Origin: Calliphora vicina | Lineage: Eukaryota; Arthropoda; Insecta; Diptera; Calliphoridae | DNA length: 64,000 bases | Reading direction: 5' to 3' | NCBI RefSeq assembly: GCF_958450345.1 | Contig: NC_088781.1 | Coordinates: 115,337,431-115,401,430 of the forward strand | In this document: one piece after another, positions 11,925 through 21,710 of the stretch | Layout of the letters: every line of letters starts with the position of its first letter | How positions within the stretch are numbered: the first letter of the stretch is position 1 | The notes under the pieces: model-generated | What the model was told of the DNA's origin: nothing | The model's input: the letters and a program-made list of their open reading frames with translations, nothing else | Databases searched by the model: none | Translations under genes and position numbers: made by a program

Positions 11925-12330
11925 TAAAATCGCACGATCTCGTTAGCCAGTTCACATCACCTCCACATGAGATGACCATGCCATCAAATCGCTCGTTCAA
12001 AATTTTTAATGTGATATGAACTGTGTGGCAGGTAGCGCCATCCTATTGCAACCACATGTCGTTGGTGTTTATATTATAAAATTCTTGGCTTGGCCAACGC
12101 CGTCCTCAAAGTAATATGGACCGATGACGCCGCCATCCCAAATTTTCGGGATGTATTGGACGCTAATGAATCTCATGTGAATAGTAATCGTCTCAAATTC
12201 GACAATTCTGTTTCATCTAGAAATGTTCCTCATCGTAAAAGGGGTGAAAAAAACATCCATTTTGATAAAACAGTTTTATCATAACTGAATAAATGGCAGC
12301 CAATTCGACAAGTATAGTCTCAAGGATATG
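11925..12330 (-). mobile_element. Tc1/mariner-superfamily transposase fragment (GATCHTA type)
   Basis: The minus strand shows GGVIGPYYFED, then NDMWLQ*DGATCHT and FDGMVISCGGDVNWLTRSCDF in two or three frames. These correspond to the catalytic core of an arthropod IS630/Tc1-mariner-type transposase (usual form: FFQQDGATCHTA ... VISRxGDVNWPPRSCDLTPLDFFLWG). Stops and frameshifts make it dead. It abuts the 3' end of the plus-strand mariner. Other copies of this transposase type are at 20860-21255 and 47955-48535. Confidence 0.75.
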
Positions 12331-12782
12331 ACCGCTATCAACTGTCAAAGTTCCGATTAAAAAAATATATAAAATGGAATGGAAACTTTAAAACATCTGC
12401 ATGAATAAATAATGAAACCAAAACAATATGTAAGAAAACGATGTAAAAAGCTTAATGTTATTCCGTTATTTCAATATTTATTTATTTTATTATGATAATT
12501 TATGTTTGTAATATTTTTCGCACAATAAGTTTTGTTGTAAATACTAATAGTTATTAAAAATGGCTAAAGAGTTACGAAAGTTTAAAAACCAAAATAATAT
12601 ACGATTTTAATGCTGGGGGCTAATTCTCGCATTCGTCCATTGTGAATACTTATCGAACGTGAACGAGTTTCTTTAATTTTTTTGGAATTCCCATATTCGA
12701 TATAGAATAAAATTTATAGAAATTTTGATAATGAGCAAGTTTTTAGTCGAAAGCTAGAACAATTTATATCGATTACGAATAC
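12331..12782. other. AT-rich interval without recognised gene
   Basis: Nothing beyond AT-rich sequence was recognised. Confidence 0.4.
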
Positions 12783-13117
12783 GAGAATTAGTCCCATGAA
12801 TTGATGAAAAAGACTAACTTTGATAAATTTCCATTTTATTAACTAGCAGTTTCAAAACATATAAAAAAATTCGTTGACATTTTAAAGGAACAGCCCAAGA
12901 AGTGATTAATAAATCAAAATTGAAAAATAGTTCTCGAAAAGCTGTGAATGGGTCTGATTATAAACTAAGCAGAAAATATTATGTGTCTTGTTATGAAAAT
13001 ACAGTGAACAGTAAGGCAGAATCAAAATGTATTGGAAATAAATCTGTCATTTCTCACTGGCTAACCCGATTGGGGTGCATTCAGACATGCCAAATTCTTA
13101 AACGAATAAATGGTTAA
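12783..13117. repeat. Dispersed repeat R2, copy 2 (empty MITE site)
   Basis: Homologous to 7943-8626 but with one AAATTTCC at 12825-12832 where the other copy has the MITE. A 71-codon plus-strand frame (12902-13117) ends in CQILKRING. The other copy ends CQVLKRING in a broken frame, so this may be an old coding piece of an unidentified element. Confidence 0.8.
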
Positions 13118-13288
13118 TCCAAAAGTTTTTACTATATTAATAAAGAACTCGATTAGGCCTATAGAAAACATGCTTGTGTGTGCTACTTATCTATTATAGT
13201 TAGCGAGTTATCAAAATGTCATCCCGGCCTGGTATTTTCTCAATATCGGACACAATTTATGTGCGATTTCGTTTAGAATTTGGATGTA

Positions 13289-13720
13289 TTGGGTGTATAA
13301 CTTAAAAATGCGGGATTCACAACAGATGACGTATCTTTTGAATGCTGTTTTTGGCTTTAATAACTTATATGTTATTTTGAAGGGTAGATATCTGTCATTT
13401 ATTCTCACTTTGTCATTGGAAATTATAGTGTAAACAACAGAGTTTATTTTTGCTTCGGAAATGTCGAATTTTGTGCCAATAAAGCGTCATAAGCGGGAAT
13501 TTTTACTTTACTTCTTTAATTTGAAAAAAAGTGCCGCTAAAGCACACCGATTACTCACCGAAGGTTCTGGTAGATGTGTTCTATTGGCCAGAGATTGTTT
13601 ATACTGTTCAGAAATTGTTATTTTAACGAGGAAGACAAAGATTGGTCCATATATCGTCCGACAAATGTTATTATTTTACCATCCTCTGACCAAATGTGGA
13701 CTTTATAGACATAATTAAAT
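13289..13720 (+). mobile_element. 5' part of a Mos1-like mariner: terminal repeat, leader and transposase N-terminus
   Basis: After TA at 13287-13288 the end reads TTGGGTGTATAACTTAAAAA, a mariner-like terminal repeat. The leader TAACTTATATGTTATTTTGA...GTCATTTATTCTCACTT is repeated at about 38080-38130. The transposase starts at the ATG at 13461: SNFVPIKRHKREFLLYFFNL, then KKSAAKAHRLLTEGSG. This matches mariner N-termini (usual NF.P.K.H.REVLLFCFNLKKNAAEAHR). A frameshift after about residue 37 scrambles the rest, and homology fades near 13720. The catalytic part is absent, so this is a truncated copy. Confidence 0.8.
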
Positions 13721-14186
13721 ACAAAATTTAAGATTGGTATTTCGCCTTTACTCTACAACTGAGAGATCGCTATAAGCGATACATTTTTTTCTCATTGTGA
13801 TTTTTGCTTTGCTCTATAAATAGTTCAACCACAAATTAATTTTAAATTACCATTACTTACAACCACCAGCAAACCCCAATTTAATTTCTTTTAACTTCCC
13901 TTTTTTAAACATTCATAAATTTCTATACTATCATGTTTAAAATTCATTAAAAACCAAAAAATCAATTTAAAATAATTTCATGAATGAAATAAACAAAAGC
14001 AAACGAAAACAAAATTCAAGAAAAAAATCATTTTTTTAAAAATTATTTAAAAAACCATAAGAAAATTATGTTTAGAAACCAAATTTACACTCTAATACCA
14101 AACAATCAACTACAAAAAAATCTTAATAATAAAAAATGTTAAAAAAAAAATATGAAAATTTTCAAAAAATAAACAGAAAAACTTAC
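13721..14186. other. mol intron downstream of exon 3 (first 466 bases)
   Basis: Low-complexity A/T sequence; the intron begins at 14186 (minus strand) with GTAAGT. No exon or element recognised. Confidence 0.6.
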
Positions 14187-14321
14187 CCGTCAATGTAACA
14201 TTGACATGCATTAAACCAATATGGGTTCCTATGCGAGCTGGTAATTTCTCACGCGAGAATGCTTTGTATGGTGCTATAATTGTTGTATGTGCAACATGCC
14301 ATGCTGAACCGAGTCTTGTGA
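14187..14321 (-). CDS. mol: Dual oxidase maturation factor (DUOXA / moladietz), coding exon 3
   Basis: This exon encodes residues 75-119 of the assembled fragment: (I)TRLGSAWHVA, HTTIIAPYKAFSREKLPARI and GTHIGLMHVNVTLT. The motifs AWHV, YKAFS, ARIGTHIGL and VNVTLTG align with the extracellular loop of DUOXA proteins (human form: YKAFSAARVTARVGLHVGL, VNITLTG). The NVT sequon at about residue 115 is a conserved N-glycosylation position. The acceptor is ...TTGGTTACAG at 14322-14324. The donor is CGG|GTAAGT with GT at 14185-14186. Length is 135 nt: 2 bases complete a split Ile codon, then 44 codons, then 1 base (exit phase 1). DUOXA escorts dual oxidase from ER to plasma membrane. Downstream exons are outside the window. 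Confidence 0.95.
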
Positions 14322-14689
14322 CTGTAACCAATGAAATATAGAAAAAAAAGTTGGTTTTTAAATAAATAAAAATAAAAAAATGTATAAATATATAGAAAAA
14401 ATTTATTAATAATGAATAGTTAAGAAGAGAAGAAACAAAAAAAAAAGCAAAAGGCAACTTAAAATCTAAGCTGGTATAAATATGTAATTTAAATAACCAA
14501 TTGTGTATTATTAGTTAGAAAACAATTTAGAAATCGTACACCTGGAACTCGTTAAACGTGGTTAATATACAAAATACAAAAACTTTTAAACACTAGTAAG
14601 GGATTTAATAAAATTTTCAAAACAACTAACACTAGTAAATCTGTTTTAAATGGCTTACTCAGCTATATATCTTAAACAAATATATATAT

Positions 14690-14934
14690 TTGGTCAATTC
14701 ACAAGGTCTCTTATCAGTCATATTGTCATAATGTCCTAATATATCAGGACTCAGTGGCTCGGCTTAACCGATTCGCGCAGGTCTCTGCTGGTTGGCTACG
14801 ATAACACAATAAACATAGCATACAGTGTAATATTATGTTAGGACATTTTTTGCTTGAAAAGCAGTAAAAACCATTGTGAAATGTTAGGACATGATGACAA
14901 TATGACATGATAAGAGACCTTGTGAATTGACCAA
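14690..14934. mobile_element. 245-bp MITE, TTGGTCAATTC family
   Basis: Long terminal inverted repeats of about 48 bp run from TTGGTCAATTCACAAGGTCT and mirror CTTGTGAATTGACCAA at the right end, extending through the ATATTGTCATAATGTCCTAA box. A 3-bp duplication ATT flanks it if the repeat is taken to start at TGGTC. The inner part (TATTGTCATAATGTC) is shared with the MITE at 42083-42338, so both belong to one family. No coding capacity. Confidence 0.85.
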
Positions 14935-15244
14935 TTATGTATAGTTATTGGATCTGTTTTAGCTTTGTCCGTCAGTCCGTCCGTCTGTTGTAATCACATA
15001 CATCAATATATCGTATATATCTATATCGATATATAGAACAAAATCGTGAAATAAAATATTTTTTAAACAAAAACTATATGTATTTTTAATTATAAGTTCC
15101 TGTGAAACCACTCATTCATCAAAAGGTCTAAAAGAGTTATCTGTCATCTAGAAACTAAGTACAGTAAATTTGAGTAAAATTGTAAACCGTTTTGAAGTTT
15201 TATTTAATGTTTCGAGTATTTAGAAAAAAAACAATTAAAAAAAG
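14935..15244. other. No gene; fragment of a dispersed repeat
   Basis: At 14970-15020 GTCCGTCAGTCCGTCCGTCT followed by ACATCAATATATCG matches, in reverse, the repeat at 62640-62836. The remainder is AT-rich. Confidence 0.45.
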
Positions 15245-15728
15245 GCCGGGTTAATAAGTCCGTGACCTTTTGAATGAAACACAGGTTTTTGGATAAAAAA
15301 TCATTTTATTTTTCAACATAGGAGACTACACTCGCCCAACGTATCTCCAATTTGTTTATCCCTTCCAAAAAAAAGATTTGTCTAGGTCATTAAAATAAGT
15401 ATTTGTTTGTGAGATTATTTCATCGTTGGAGTCGAATCTCTTTCCGCCGAGCCATTTCTTCAGGTATCGAAACAAGAAAATAGGCACTCGGGGCTAAATC
15501 TGGAGAATAGGTGGATGGGGGAGCAATTGGTAGTCTAATTCATAGAATTTTGCCATGGAGAATCTACACATGTATGCAAGCCTGCGTTATCCTGGTGAAA
15601 ATTTTATTTTTTCTTGGATAAATGCTGCCGTTTTTTTATTAAATCATCATTAAATAGACCCAATAAGTTGACATAATATTCGCCATTGATTGTTTTACCC
15701 TTTTGAAGGTAGTCAATGTGGATGATAA
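15245..15728 (-). mobile_element. Mariner (same lineage as 10782-11890), C-terminal half
   Basis: The terminal repeat at 15245-15280 (AATAAGTCCGTGACCTTTTG) matches the right end of the mariner at 10782-11890. On the minus strand it encodes a frame-broken transposase: INGEYYVNLLGLFNDDLIKK, then FHQDNAGLHTC (second catalytic Asp), SPIHLFSRFSPE, LFSCFDT and RDKQIGDTLGECS. The N-terminal half is missing; the sequence runs directly into the fold-back at 15729. Inactive. Confidence 0.8.
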
Positions 15729-15911
15729 AGAGTGCATCCCTTGGCCCCTATTTTCAGAAGGGGTGTGTTTCAGGCTACAGGATCAATGTAGTGTAATTGA
15801 TGCTGAGATTTCAGCTTGAATTTCAGCCCTTTTGATCGCTGAATTACATTACATTGATCATGTAGCCTGAAACACACCCCTTCTGAAAATAGGGGTAAAG
15901 GGATGCACTCT
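15729..15911. mobile_element. 183-bp fold-back (MITE-like) element
   Basis: The arms are about 68-75 bp inverted copies with a few mismatches, starting AGAGTGCATCCCTT and ending AAGGGATGCACTCT. They share the inner block AGAAGGGGTGTGTTTCAGGC. It sits exactly between the mariner and the LINE RNase H fragment. No clear target duplication was found. Confidence 0.85.
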
Positions 15912-15914
15912 GTA

Positions 15915-16645
15915 GGTTATTTGGAGTGAATATCCGAATATGTACTAACAGTAAGCCTGCTATCAAATCCCTATATTGTGTCTACTCGACATCCAGATTG
16001 ATACATTAATGCCGGGTAGCTCTTAACGAGATGGCGGAACATTCTATCCTGAAGTTATTCTGGGGTCCTGGTCAATCTTGTGTACTTGGCCATGCTATTG
16101 CGGATGAACTGGCCAAAAGAGGCTCACGTGTACAAGTTGATGAGATCGATCTTCAAGTGATTTACCGCTATCTTGCTGTAAATCACTCAGCTCAGATGAT
16201 CTAAGCTGACAAATTGCTCGATATCGAGGCTCACATGACCCGTTTTTGACCATCATAGGTTTACTGATATTGATGTGCATGCTAGGAGACATACAACGAC
16301 TTCTGTAGAAGTTGCCATGGTAAAGACGAGGAGGAAACGATTGAACATCTCCTCTGTTTTTGCTCTGCTCTATCGGGTGCTCGGAATGCGACAATGGATA
16401 TGTCAGGGAGATGGATTTGTTCATTCGTGCGTCAGGTTGGTTCAGCACTGAACACATTTCTGACATTTCTCCATACAACGACTTCTGTAGAAGTTGCCAT
16501 GGTGAAGACGAGGAGGAAACGATTGAACATCTCCTCTGTTTTTGCCCTGCTCTATCGGGTGCTCGGACTGCGACAATGGATATGTCAGGAAGATGGATTC
16601 GTTTATTCGTGTGTCAGGTTGGTTCAGCACTGAACCAACCGAACT
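15915..16645 (+). mobile_element. Non-LTR retrotransposon RNase H domain and zinc-finger tail, with 182-bp tandem duplication
   Basis: The plus strand reads SKPAIKSLYCVYSTSRLIH, a stop, NEMAEHSILKLFWGPGQ, then SCVLGHAIADELAKRGS. This is the LINE RNase H domain including the final Asp in ADELAKRGS. Further on comes the tail YNDFCRSCHGxDEEETIEHL, LCFCPALSGAR and VRKMDSFIRVSGWFS. The tail segment is present twice, at 16291-16472 and 16473-16645, a 182-bp tandem duplication not divisible by three, so it shifts frame. The downstream junction with a mariner is at about 16645. It resembles the element at 1-305 in type. Confidence 0.85.
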
Positions 16646-18370
16646 AACCCGAAGCATAAGAGATCATATCGAGCCCTTAGCGTAAGCGACAAAACACAAA
16701 TTTTACAGGAGAAGGTTTTTTCGATTATTTTGAAATTTATACATAGAATTAAAAATGTTATGATGCGATATAATATAATTTCGTTCAAGCTATTTGTCTA
16801 TTTTTCAAAAATATTTATAACTTTTGACAATTAAAAATTCATGGAATACTTTATTGAAAAATATGTCAAAAAATGTTTTTTATTGAATTTTTGCATAGAT
16901 ACAAATTTTTCGAATTGAAATAAAATTGTTATTTATGAATAGTTTTTAATGAAATTTCATATTTATGTAAAACTTTCTATTCAAAATGGAAAAATAGAAA
17001 CGAATTTTGAAATTTATTATCAGCAATCCCGCAATTCCCAAAAAAGTGTTGAAAAATCCCAAAAATATAAATTTTTAGTTTTTTGGCTATAATATCCATA
17101 CCAGGGTCGGAGTTATCGGAACCCTTTACAAAATAATTAAAAGCATATTCGGCCATCCAAAATCGGTTACTATATTTTGATATCTAAAACGCGATTTGAG
17201 AATTTTTGCCCTAAAGTTTTATTTTACATAAAAAATAGGTGTTTTTTTAATGGATCTGGTCCCTTCGGTAACAAAAATTTTTATTTCTTTTTTTTTCATT
17301 TAAAATATTTTATGAAAACTTAGCTTTCAGAAAGTATAAATTCCTTATACATCCTCTAAGAAATTTTTTGTGATAACTTAAAAAGAAAAAAAGTTATTTT
17401 TTCCCAAAAAATTAGCGAAAGATCGGCTTTTTTAAATTTTTTAAATTCAAATGCATATAACTTTGGACTTAGTCATTATTTTTAAACAGTTCTTTTTCTG
17501 TTTGACACATACATATGTTGTTAGTCCAATGAAGAAAAACTGGAGAAAATCGGAAAATATTTGAATACGCTGTTATCAAAAAACTGGAGTAGGTTGGGTA
17601 AAAATATTGAACATTTAATTTTCAAATGCGAATATCTCCTAAGCTATAAGAAGTAATTGATAGCTACGACTAGGTCTTTTGTAGCGCTCGATGAAAAGAT
17701 TTTATATGTGTCATTTTTTAGAAATCGGAACACAAACGAAGAAATAGGATCGTTTTAAAAATGTAACATACCCGAGGTGTCCTACTTTGAGGACCCTTGG
17801 TCGCGCCCCTGGTGGGCCCATGAGGTTCACATTCAGAACTTAAACTCGACATCACTTCTTTTTTGCGCATGGGAAATTTCATTCAAACCAATCTAACCAT
17901 TTAGAAGTTACAGATTTATTTCCTTCTTGTTTTCTATACCATTTGGCGCTAAGGGCTCGATATATGAAGCCCGACCAACGAGCCGAATCGACAAAAAAGC
18001 CAAATATCCATGGCGCTAAGATAATTCTATGTATTTGGTGACAGCAAAAGGTTCCTATCTATTATGAGCTACTGAAATCTGACCAGACCATCACAGGGAA
18101 TCTGCACCGAATACAACTGATTCGTTTGAAGCGAGCATTGGCCGAAAAACGCCCAAATATGCAGCCAGACATGAAACCGATATATTTCATCAAGACAACG
18201 CTCGGCCACATTATGCAATACATGTTAAAAAGAATATAGAATCAAGTGGATGGGAAGTTTTGCTTCGCCCGCGAGCGAGCGTTCGATTGATGCAGAACGC
18301 TCGCTCTAGCATATGCTTCACTTTGGAACTGAGTATCGTTCTTGGCCTCAAAAGATGAACAATTTTTTAG
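16645..18370 (+). mobile_element. Mos1-like mariner fragment split by a nested element
   Basis: The left piece 16647-16668 holds ACCCGAAGCATAAGAGATCA. The right piece 17961-18370 continues ATGAAGCCCGACCAACG, giving the motif PKxKRSYMKPDQRAES, then KPNIHGAKIILCIW, YYELLKSDQTITGNL, LIRLKRALAEKRPN and, in another frame, HQDNARPHYAIHVKKNIESS and SFLASKDEQFF. Removing 16669-17960 plus one TA restores the mariner frame. The N-terminus is absent (replaced by the LINE junction) and homology stops after KDEQFF. Inactive. Confidence 0.85.
16669..17960. mobile_element. 1292-bp non-coding element nested in mariner, 14-bp inverted ends, TA duplication
   Basis: The ends are TCGAGCCCTTAGCG (left) and its exact inverse CGCTAAGGGCTCGA (right), flanked by TA at 16667-16668 and 17961-17962. 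No open frame of note. Internal text such as ACCCGAGGTGTCCTACTTTG near 17770 resembles the GAGGTGACC-ACTTTGAGG motif of repeat R3 (21330-21710), so it may be a longer relative of that family. The superfamily is not assignable from the short ends. Confidence 0.85.
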
Positions 18371-18837
18371 CTCGGATATATGATGAATCATCATTGATGA
18401 TAGACATTTCAAAGACCTTTCCAACGACATATATAACGCCCTAGCAATTCGGACCGACAATGTGTCAAAATCGGGAAAAATCTTTCCCGTTTTTATTATT
18501 CATTTTTATAATCATATTAAATTTTTTTCAGCAAAACAAAATCTCACAAATCTTTATTTTAAGGTAGATCTGGGTGAGGAGTTTATAAGATTCGTCATAG
18601 CTCAAATAGTTCCCTTATTTGTTTTTTATTTATTTTTCCGTTCATCGAGTTCTCAGTGTATTTCTGTAATAGTTTCAACAATTTGTTTTAAACTCACATA
18701 TTTCAAGTATGTATTTAAAGCTAATCATAATATCACATAATATTTAATATCACATAATTTATGGTTTACATAGTTTTAAGATTTTTTTTTATTTTATATA
18801 TAAATAAATACAAATTTCATTGTCGATTTCTACTCAC

Positions 18838-18895
18838 TTAATATGACTAGTCCCACAAAAAGACTTAATGTGACGGTTGAGAATGTTGTGAATTT
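18838..18895 (-). CDS. mol: Dual oxidase maturation factor (DUOXA / moladietz), coding exon 2
   Basis: This 58-nt exon encodes KFTTFSTVTLSLFVGLVIL (residues 56-74) plus the first base of the split Ile codon completed by exon 3. It is most of the second membrane segment of the DUOXA five-pass protein. The acceptor is TTTTTATTACAG at 18896-18898 and upstream. The donor GTGAGT is at 18832-18837. Entry phase 0 matches exon 1 and exit phase 1 matches exon 3. The exon is too short to stand out as an open frame and was found by searching for the missing TM2 segment. Confidence 0.93.
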
Positions 18896-19297
18896 CTGTA
18901 ATAAAAATATAACAAAATGAGAAGAAAAAAAAACAATAAATAGTTATAGGTGAGTTGGTATTAAAAATTTTAAAATAAATTTACAATTTAAAGCAAGTGT
19001 TTTAGTGTTTGAAACAAAAATATGTTAAAATTGAATTAATTTTAAATGAGATGTAGACATGTGAACACAAACAGTCATGGCTACTTAGGAATAGAAACAT
19101 TTTTTTTTTTAAATTTTGAATACAAGGGGCTTTTTACACTGTCAGGATTTATTGATGATCACAAAATTCAAAACTCTTAATATTAAAAATAAGTTGTATT
19201 GTTAATTAATTAAAATCATTTAAATTTAAAATCTATCTTTATATATTTATTTACTTTTTTGTGTAATTCCAATAAATTTTTTTTAGCAATTTGTAAT

Positions 19298-19458
19298 AAT
19301 TGAGGAGCTGTAGAACAAAAGGTATTTTTTCAATTTTTTTTTTAAATAGATTTTTTTGTATTTTTATAATATTTGGGTTGAAATCTTCTAGAAAAAATCA
19401 ATTTCCCAAAATTTTTAAATTATCAAAAAAGTACCTTTTGTTCTGCAGCTCCTCAATT
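19298..19458. mobile_element. 161-bp fold-back element
   Basis: The arms AATTGAGGAGCTGTAGAACA (left) and AATTGAGGAGCTGCAGAACA (right, read inward) continue through AAAGGTA, giving at least 27 bp with one or two mismatches. The interior is T/A-rich. No clear target duplication. Confidence 0.8.
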
Positions 19459-20859
19459 CGTAATAGTTTTCTATTGCCGAACAATCCTATTATTTTCATT
19501 TATTTAAAGTTCCATTGTGTATTTTTTTAAATTTGAACTCTCTCTTTCTCTAGTTCTATTCTAAAAACTTCTATTTGATAACAATTTTCAATTAATTGCA
19601 ACAAAACGATAAAAGTGAATAGAAATATTCATAATTACAAACACATATTTTAGAAAATGCCAAAATTTAAATGGCATTCAACTAACAAACCATAACTTTT
19701 CCGAATAAAACAAATAACAAAAAGCTTAATGCAAAAATTGTTGTCCAAGTGCATGGAGTATTTAGTGGTAAATTTTAATATGATCCAGCAAACAAAAAAA
19801 TAATGAAAGTTTTTCAAGCGAAATCAGCATAAGATTTTACATTGCATATCGTCAATATAGCCGCATTTGGAGTTCAGAGAACAAATTTGTGATTATCGAA
19901 AATCAAATGAATCCACAACGTGATTTAATATATAATATATATATCTTATATTTTCCAAAAGTCTCATTACTGGCTTAAAAATACATAACTCACAGTAATT
20001 AACTTCACCTTATTGTGTTCTCCGATTTTCGGTAATGCAGTAGTCGGCAATGCAGTGCACAAAAATATATTACAAAACGGCAAGATTCTGTAAATTTTAA
20101 GATTGCTGTTGAATTTGAATCCATAAATAAACCATAAGAGAAATATTGAGAGAGATGTGTCACAAAAATAGGTGAGTATATAAATATTACCTCATCTTGC
20201 TTAAAATAATATAATATTAGCGCACTCTGGTTAAGATTTGATGCACAATTTGATTCCATATAATAAATTTTGACTATTTCTTTAATTAAATTTAAGATAT
20301 GTATTAATATTATTTCATATATCTGGAAACATAATTTTAACATTATTACTCTATAATTCACAAAATTTAAGTAAATATTGTGAATTTAGACCTATTTTAA
20401 AATGCATTTATTTTAAGTTGTGGCAAAAAGTTGGTACTAATCTTTTCACAGCCTATTTTACAACTCTATATAATGTACGGTTTTATACGATTTTTTTAAA
20501 ATTCCAACAAACTTTTGTAAATTTTGAATATTTTTTAAAAAATGTATTTTTTTGAGCGATAAAAAAAATTTTAGTCCAAATTTTTAATAAAAATTTTATT
20601 ACTGCCGAATTTTAAAAACACAAAAGAACTCAAAAAACAAAAATTTTAACTCATTTTTACAAAAATTAATTCAATTAATTTTTTTATTCATTAATTTTTT
20701 TTTAAATTTGACTGACTTTAGCGACCTCTTTTGAAGTCTAAGAGAGTCAAATAAAACCAATTCCTACAAATTTATTTGAGCTGTGTTATTAGCTATCGAT
20801 CAACATATATTTGATCATATTTTGAGGCCAAAACTCAAAAAAACTTTTTTGATTTTTGT

Positions 20860-21255
20860 CTATGAGACAAAGCACAGTGCAACGTGTCGCTGTTTGGGCT
20901 GTAGGCATCACTTGACCATACATTTTCCAAAATGAGGCTGATAATTGCTGATCGATATCGCATGATCACAGAATTCTCTCGGCCTAGATAATATTGATAG
21001 GGCGATGCCACACAGCCCGAGAAATAATTCAACTACAGCATGAGACATTTCATGATCGTATAGTTTCTCGTTTTGTTGATCAGAATTAGCCCTCTAGATG
21101 GAGCTTTGACGTCAAAGCTCTATGCCAACAAGTCCACATAGGAAGATTATCAACGAAATTCAGCTTTATTTATGTAAAATTTTCCATTTTCGACAAAAGG
21201 ATGAGCGAGCTGTTTCATAAATAACCTTGTCATATGTAGTTTATCATTCAATAAA
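20860..21255 (+). mobile_element. Tc1/mariner-superfamily transposase fragment (GATCHTA type)
   Basis: Plus-strand frames give SMRLIIADRYRMITEF-like residues around ADRYRMITEF, then GRCHTAREIIQLQHETFHDR, IVSRFVDQN and KALCQQVHI. These match the DGATCHTARETIxLLxExFxxRVISRxGDxNWPPRS core of the same transposase type as 11925-12330 and 47955-48535. The catalytic QQDGAT segment is partly deleted (GRCHTA). Several stops; inactive. Confidence 0.75.
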
Positions 21256-21329
21256 AATTTAAGAATCTGCAGAAAAAAATGTGTTTTCTATTTAATTAAA
21301 ATCAGTGGTTTAGAAACACTTTTTTTTGG

Positions 21330-21710
21330 AATGGGAGCCAGTATTTGTCCCCTCAAAATTGGTCACCTCGGGCCTCAAAGGGGGCAAGGTTTGTGGAGCT
21401 TCTGAAGAGAGAGAAAAATGTAAAAAATACGGCCCTTTTTACATGTTCCAACTTTGGATGCGTGTAACTTTTTATAGGGATGAGATAAATATTAGCCAGC
21501 AAATTTAAAAAAAAATAAATCAATAAACCTAAATATCTCTTCAACTAATAGAGATAACCTAAACATGTATGAGCATATTTTGTAGATCTTCTCAAGGACT
21601 ATTTATATTTTAAGTTTCAGCTCATTCGGATCATAAATGCATTTTCGGCGATTTTTTATAAAAACAATTTAAACTCGAGGTGACCAACTTTGAGGGGACA
21701 CGCATCCACC
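21330..21710. repeat. Dispersed repeat R3, copy 1
   Basis: About 380 bp shared with 38541-38580 plus 39385-39740: GGGGCAAGGTTTGTGGA, ACGGCCCTTTTTACATGTTC, GATGCGTGTAACTTTTTATA, TTTCAGCTCATTCGGATCAT and GAGGTGACCAACTTTGAGGG. Non-coding; the overlapping open frames are shadows. Confidence 0.8.

Larger units (their letters stand above)
14322..18837 (-). other. mol: mol intron 2 (4516 bp), packed with mobile elements
   Basis: Bounded by GTGAGT after exon 2 (18832-18837) and the acceptor at 14322-14323. It holds a MITE, a mariner of the first lineage, a fold-back, a LINE RNase H fragment and a Mos1-like mariner with a nested 1.29-kb insertion. The 18371-18837 portion shows no gene. Confidence 0.85.

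Noticed and set aside
16095..16657. Minus-strand frames overlapping the LINE fragment
   Set aside because: Shadows of the plus-strand RNase H and zinc-finger coding sequence, duplicated by the 182-bp repeat.
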